The notes under the pieces were generated by a model that was given only the letters and a program-made list of their open reading frames with translations, had not been told where the DNA came from and made no database searches. A stretch of 64,000 nucleotides of DNA from contig NZ_NIWU01000004.1 in the NCBI RefSeq assembly GCF_002236105.1, positions 434,001 to 498,000 on the forward strand. The letters are read 5' to 3'. Within the stretch, counting starts at the first letter, position 1, and the number at the start of each line of letters is the position of its first letter. This stretch comes from Pseudomonas umsongensis (GTDB lineage: Bacteria > Pseudomonadota > Gammaproteobacteria > Pseudomonadales > Pseudomonadaceae). Both the position numbers and the translations under genes were made by a program. Positions 61,213-64,000 of the stretch are shown piece after piece.

Positions 61213-63144
61213 TCAACGAATGACTGGGATTCGAGACCAATCCAATTGCCCGGCCGGCACTGGCCGCCCAAACCAGTACCCCTGCCCCAGATGACTGCCG
61301 TGTTCCAACAGGAACGCCGCCTGCTCGACCTGCTCGATGCCTTCGGCTTGCACCTGCATGCCCATGCTCTGCGCCAGGGCGATGATGACCCGCACAATGG
61401 CCACGTCGTCTTCATCCGCTGGCAACCCGGCGACAAAGCCCTGATCGATCTTGAGTTTCTGCACCGGCAGGCGCTTGAGCCGCAGCAGCGACGAATAACC
61501 GGTGCCGAAATCATCGATGGCCAGTTGCACACCCAATTCACGTAGGCGGTGCATTTGCTCAAGCGCAACTTCTGGATCTTCCATCACCGCACTCTCGGTG
61601 ACTTCCAACTCCAGGAAAGCCGGGTCCAAACCGGTTTCACGCAGTACCTGCGCAACCTGTTGGTACAACTCGCGGCCGGCGAACAGACGCGATGAAACAT
61701 TCACCGCGACAAACGACAACGCCACGCCCGCCCGCAGCCACTGGCACATCTGCTCGCAGGCCTGGCGCATCACCCAGGCGTCGATCCGGGCGATCAGGCC
61801 GGTTCGCTCGGCAATCGGAATGAATTGCGCAGGCGACACCAGGCCGCGCTGTGGATGCTCCCAGCGCACCAGTGCCTCGACGCCGATCAGGCGACAGGTC
61901 TTGAGATCGTGAACAGGCTGGTAATACACACGCAGCTCATTTTGCTCAAGGGCCCTGCGCAGCTCGGAGGCCGTCTCGACCCGCTGCTGGGCATGGGCGG
62001 TCAACTCTTCGGTGTACAGGGCATAGCCATCTCGCCCGCCACTCTTGGCCTTGAACAGCGCCGAGTCGGCATTGCGCAACAACTGTTCGGCACTCAAGGC
62101 GTCGCTGGGGAAGAGGCTGATACCGATGCTGACGTTGATGAACAATCGATGCCCGTGAATGTCGAATGGCTCCTTGAGACCCTCGATGATCCGCTCGGCC
62201 AGCGCTGCCGCCTGCATCAGTTGCGGGCAGCTTTCGGCCAGCACGGCGAACTCATCGCCACCCAGGCGCGCCAACGTGATTCCAGGGTCGAACATGGCAC
62301 TCAAGCGATTGGCCACCGCCTTGAGCAATTGGTCACCCATCGTGTGCCCAAGGCTATCGTTGATCATCACGAAGTGATCCAGGTCGATCATCAGCAATGC
62401 ACAGCCACGTTTGTGGATTTGCGCCGATGCCAGGGCTTGCGTGGCGCGGTCGGTGAACAGCAGGCGATTGGGCAGGCCGGTGAGCGGATCGTGATGAGCC
62501 AGGCGCCTCAACTCATCTTCAGAGTCCTTGATCGCGCTGATATCGGAAAACACCGCCACGAAATGACTGCAGCGCCCATGATCATCGTGAATGAGGCGGA
62601 TGGTCTGCCATTGCGGGTAGATTTCGCCGCTTTTGCGGCGGTTCCAGATTTCCCCGCTCCATTCGCCGACGCTGTTGAGCGTGGCGAACATCGCCTGATA
62701 GAACGCGGGGGGATGATGCCCCGACTTGAACAGACTGGGCTGGCGCCCCAGCACTTCTTCACGCTGATAGCCGGTGATAGCCATAAAGGCGCGGTTCACA
62801 TGCACGATCAGCCCTTGATGATCGGTGACCAACACGCCTTCTCGGGTGCAATCGAACACGGCGGCCGCCTGGCGCAGGCGCTCGCGGTCTTCGCTTCGTC
62901 CCTGCAATGTCGCGCCGCCGCCCAGGCAACGCATCAGCCGCGATCGGGCGAGGAAGATCACGCCTGCGCTCAACACCACCCAAACGTGACCGTTGATCAG
63001 TTGCCAGCGAAGGCGCTCGGCCGAATTATCGAATAAGCTGCTCAATAAATAGCCACTGAGCTGCATCCAGATCAGCGAAATCAGCAGGTAAAGCAGTGCT
63101 GCGCGCACGGCATTGCGATAGCTGGCAGACATAAGGCTGTCCAT
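61213..63144 (-). CDS. membrane PAS-GGDEF-EAL protein
   Basis: A 643-residue c-di-GMP enzyme. Two N-terminal helices (AALLYLLISLIWMQLSGYLL and HVWVVLSAGVIFLA) precede a PAS domain (about 88-205), a GGDEF domain with intact LARLGGDEFAV, and an EAL domain with intact GVEALVRWEHP and the loop IDDFGTGYSSLLRLKRLPV. Both catalytic signatures are present, so it may make and degrade c-di-GMP; many such proteins act mainly as phosphodiesterases. Its position between oscA and desA matches P. aeruginosa PA0285, reported as a phosphodiesterase. Confidence 0.93.
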   Translation of the reverse strand: MDSLMSASYRNAVRAALLYLLISLIWMQLSGYLLSSLFDNSAERLRWQLINGHVWVVLSAGVIFLARSRLMRCLGGGATLQGRSEDRERLRQAAAVFDCTREGVLVTDHQGLIVHVNRAFMAITGYQREEVLGRQPSLFKSGHHPPAFYQAMFATLNSVGEWSGEIWNRRKSGEIYPQWQTIRLIHDDHGRCSHFVAVFSDISAIKDSEDELRRLAHHDPLTGLPNRLLFTDRATQALASAQIHKRGCALLMIDLDHFVMINDSLGHTMGDQLLKAVANRLSAMFDPGITLARLGGDEFAVLAESCPQLMQAAALAERIIEGLKEPFDIHGHRLFINVSIGISLFPSDALSAEQLLRNADSALFKAKSGGRDGYALYTEELTAHAQQRVETASELRRALEQNELRVYYQPVHDLKTCRLIGVEALVRWEHPQRGLVSPAQFIPIAERTGLIARIDAWVMRQACEQMCQWLRAGVALSFVAVNVSSRLFAGRELYQQVAQVLRETGLDPAFLELEVTESAVMEDPEVALEQMHRLRELGVQLAIDDFGTGYSSLLRLKRLPVQKLKIDQGFVAGLPADEDDVAIVRVIIALAQSMGMQVQAEGIEQVEQAAFLLEHGSHLGQGYWFGRPVPAGQLDWSRIPVIR

Positions 63145-63279
63145 GTCCCTACGGAAAAGTCGGGATTATAGATTAAAGACACATCCTGCCACTCATATCT
63201 GAAAGGGCGACTGGTTTTATCTGTCCGCTTAGTGATAATGCATCGGCTGTTTTTTTCTTTTTCGAGGGCCCTATAGCCT

Positions 63280-64000
63280 ATGTGGTACGAAGGTTTTCTC
63301 GGCTTGTCGCCCTGGTCACTGGTGGCAGTCACCCTGCTGATGACCCATGTCACAATCATCGGCGTCACGGTCTATCTGCACCGCTACTCGGCCCATCGCT
63401 CGCTTGAGTTGAATGCTGGCCTGAAACATTTCTTCCGTTTCTGGCTGTGGTTGACCACGGCGCAGAACACCCGCGAGTGGACCGCTATCCATCGCAAGCA
63501 TCACGCCAAGTGCGAAACCGTCGATGACCCGCACAGCCCGGTGATCAAGGGCCTCTCCACCGTTCTGCGCAAAGGCGCCGAACTGTATCGCGCCGAAGCG
63601 GAAAACCCCGAGACCTTGCGCATCTATGGCAAGAACTGCCCCGATGACTGGATCGAACGTAACGTCTACACCCGTTTCCCACTGTTGGGCGTGGCGATCA
63701 TGGCCGTTATCGACCTGCTGCTGTTCGGCACCATTGGCATCACCATCTGGGCCATCCAGATGATGTGGATCCCGGTGTGGGCCGCCGGCGTGGTCAATGG
63801 CCTTGGCCATGCCGTGGGTTACCGCAACTTCGAGTGCCGCGATGCGGCGACCAACCTGGTGCCTTGGGGCATTCTCATCGGTGGTGAAGAACTGCATAAC
63901 AACCATCACACCTACCCTAACTCGGCAAAACTGTCGGTGAAGAAGTGGGAGTTCGATCTGGGCTGGGCCTGGATTCAAGTGTTCAGCTTCCTGCGCCTGG
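63280..64000 (+). CDS. desA: acyl-lipid delta-9 desaturase DesA, cut by window end
   Basis: The first 240 residues are in the window and the frame is still open at the end. It begins MWYEGFLGLSPWSLVAVTLL. The three histidine boxes are HRYSAHR (about 34-40), HRKHHAK (71-77) and HNNHH (about 213-217). It desaturates phospholipid acyl chains to keep the membrane fluid. It is divergent from the GGDEF-EAL gene. The order sbp-oscA-GGDEF/EAL-desA is the same as in P. aeruginosa. Confidence 0.93.
   Translation, partial: MWYEGFLGLSPWSLVAVTLLMTHVTIIGVTVYLHRYSAHRSLELNAGLKHFFRFWLWLTTAQNTREWTAIHRKHHAKCETVDDPHSPVIKGLSTVLRKGAELYRAEAENPETLRIYGKNCPDDWIERNVYTRFPLLGVAIMAVIDLLLFGTIGITIWAIQMMWIPVWAAGVVNGLGHAVGYRNFECRDAATNLVPWGILIGGEELHNNHHTYPNSAKLSVKKWEFDLGWAWIQVFSFLRL

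Noticed and set aside
61825..63036. 403-codon plus-strand frame opposite the GGDEF-EAL gene
   Set aside because: Antisense shadow without domain features.

Overview
The window is a contiguous stretch of a fluorescent-type Pseudomonas chromosome. The evidence is the high-GC coding style, the pckA-hslO-hslR-rimK-envZ-ompR-tex-gshA gene order, a cysAWT-sbp-oscA-GGDEF/EAL-desA block with the order I know from P. aeruginosa, and three families of short REP palindromes scattered between genes. I see no rRNA, tRNA or CRISPR array, and no prophage structural genes.

Layout. 0-17 kb is core metabolism and stress: a thioesterase, a 3-hydroxyacyl-CoA dehydrogenase, a RecQ-type helicase, two small unknown proteins, a DMT exporter, PEP carboxykinase, Hsp33, Hsp15, the rimB-rimK ribosomal S6 modification pair, EnvZ/OmpR, Tex, a PaaI-type thioesterase and gshA. 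At 18-19.3 kb an IS4-family element sits inside a REP cluster with an 11-bp target duplication. From 19.4 to 41.3 kb most genes serve sulfur acquisition: tauABCD, serine acetyltransferase EpsC, D-cysteine desulfhydrase, a cystine ABC transporter, two SfnB-type flavoproteins with an FMN-dependent monooxygenase, and a MetNIQ-type importer. Between them lie an aldo/keto reductase, a LysR/SDR pair, a BetT choline transporter and an unknown two-repeat protein in an AT-rich patch. From 41.5 to 56.8 kb the content is mixed: a DUF3077-like gene behind a structured RNA leader, a methyltransferase, a two-adaptor RND efflux operon (TriABC layout), an ATPase, an orphan MetQ, an SfnR-like activator, a hydrolase, a fatty acid desaturase with a divergent AraC regulator, a receiver-only response regulator, a Crp/Fnr regulator and a DUF962 protein. 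From 56.9 kb to the end come sulfate import (cysA-cysW-cysT-sbp), oscA, a PAS-GGDEF-EAL protein and the start of desA.

How it works together. Sulfate, taurine, cystine/cysteine, sulfone-type and methionine-type sulfur sources all have uptake or release genes here. Several of their promoters share an AT-rich inverted-repeat pattern that could be a CysB-type control site.

Most notable observation: the leader of the DUF3077-like gene (about 41516-41726) has the architecture of a phage C4 antisense RNA. One hairpin loop carries a perfect 9-nt complement of the gene's own Shine-Dalgarno region. A second segment forms a 10-bp duplex with the sequence just upstream of it. This looks like a C4-type switch working on an ordinary chromosomal gene. 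Other notable points are a 13-codon gene with a strong ribosome binding site and its own terminator, two regulators that have lost their DNA-binding ends exactly where REP pairs sit, and short coupled ORFs ahead of sfnB and rimB.
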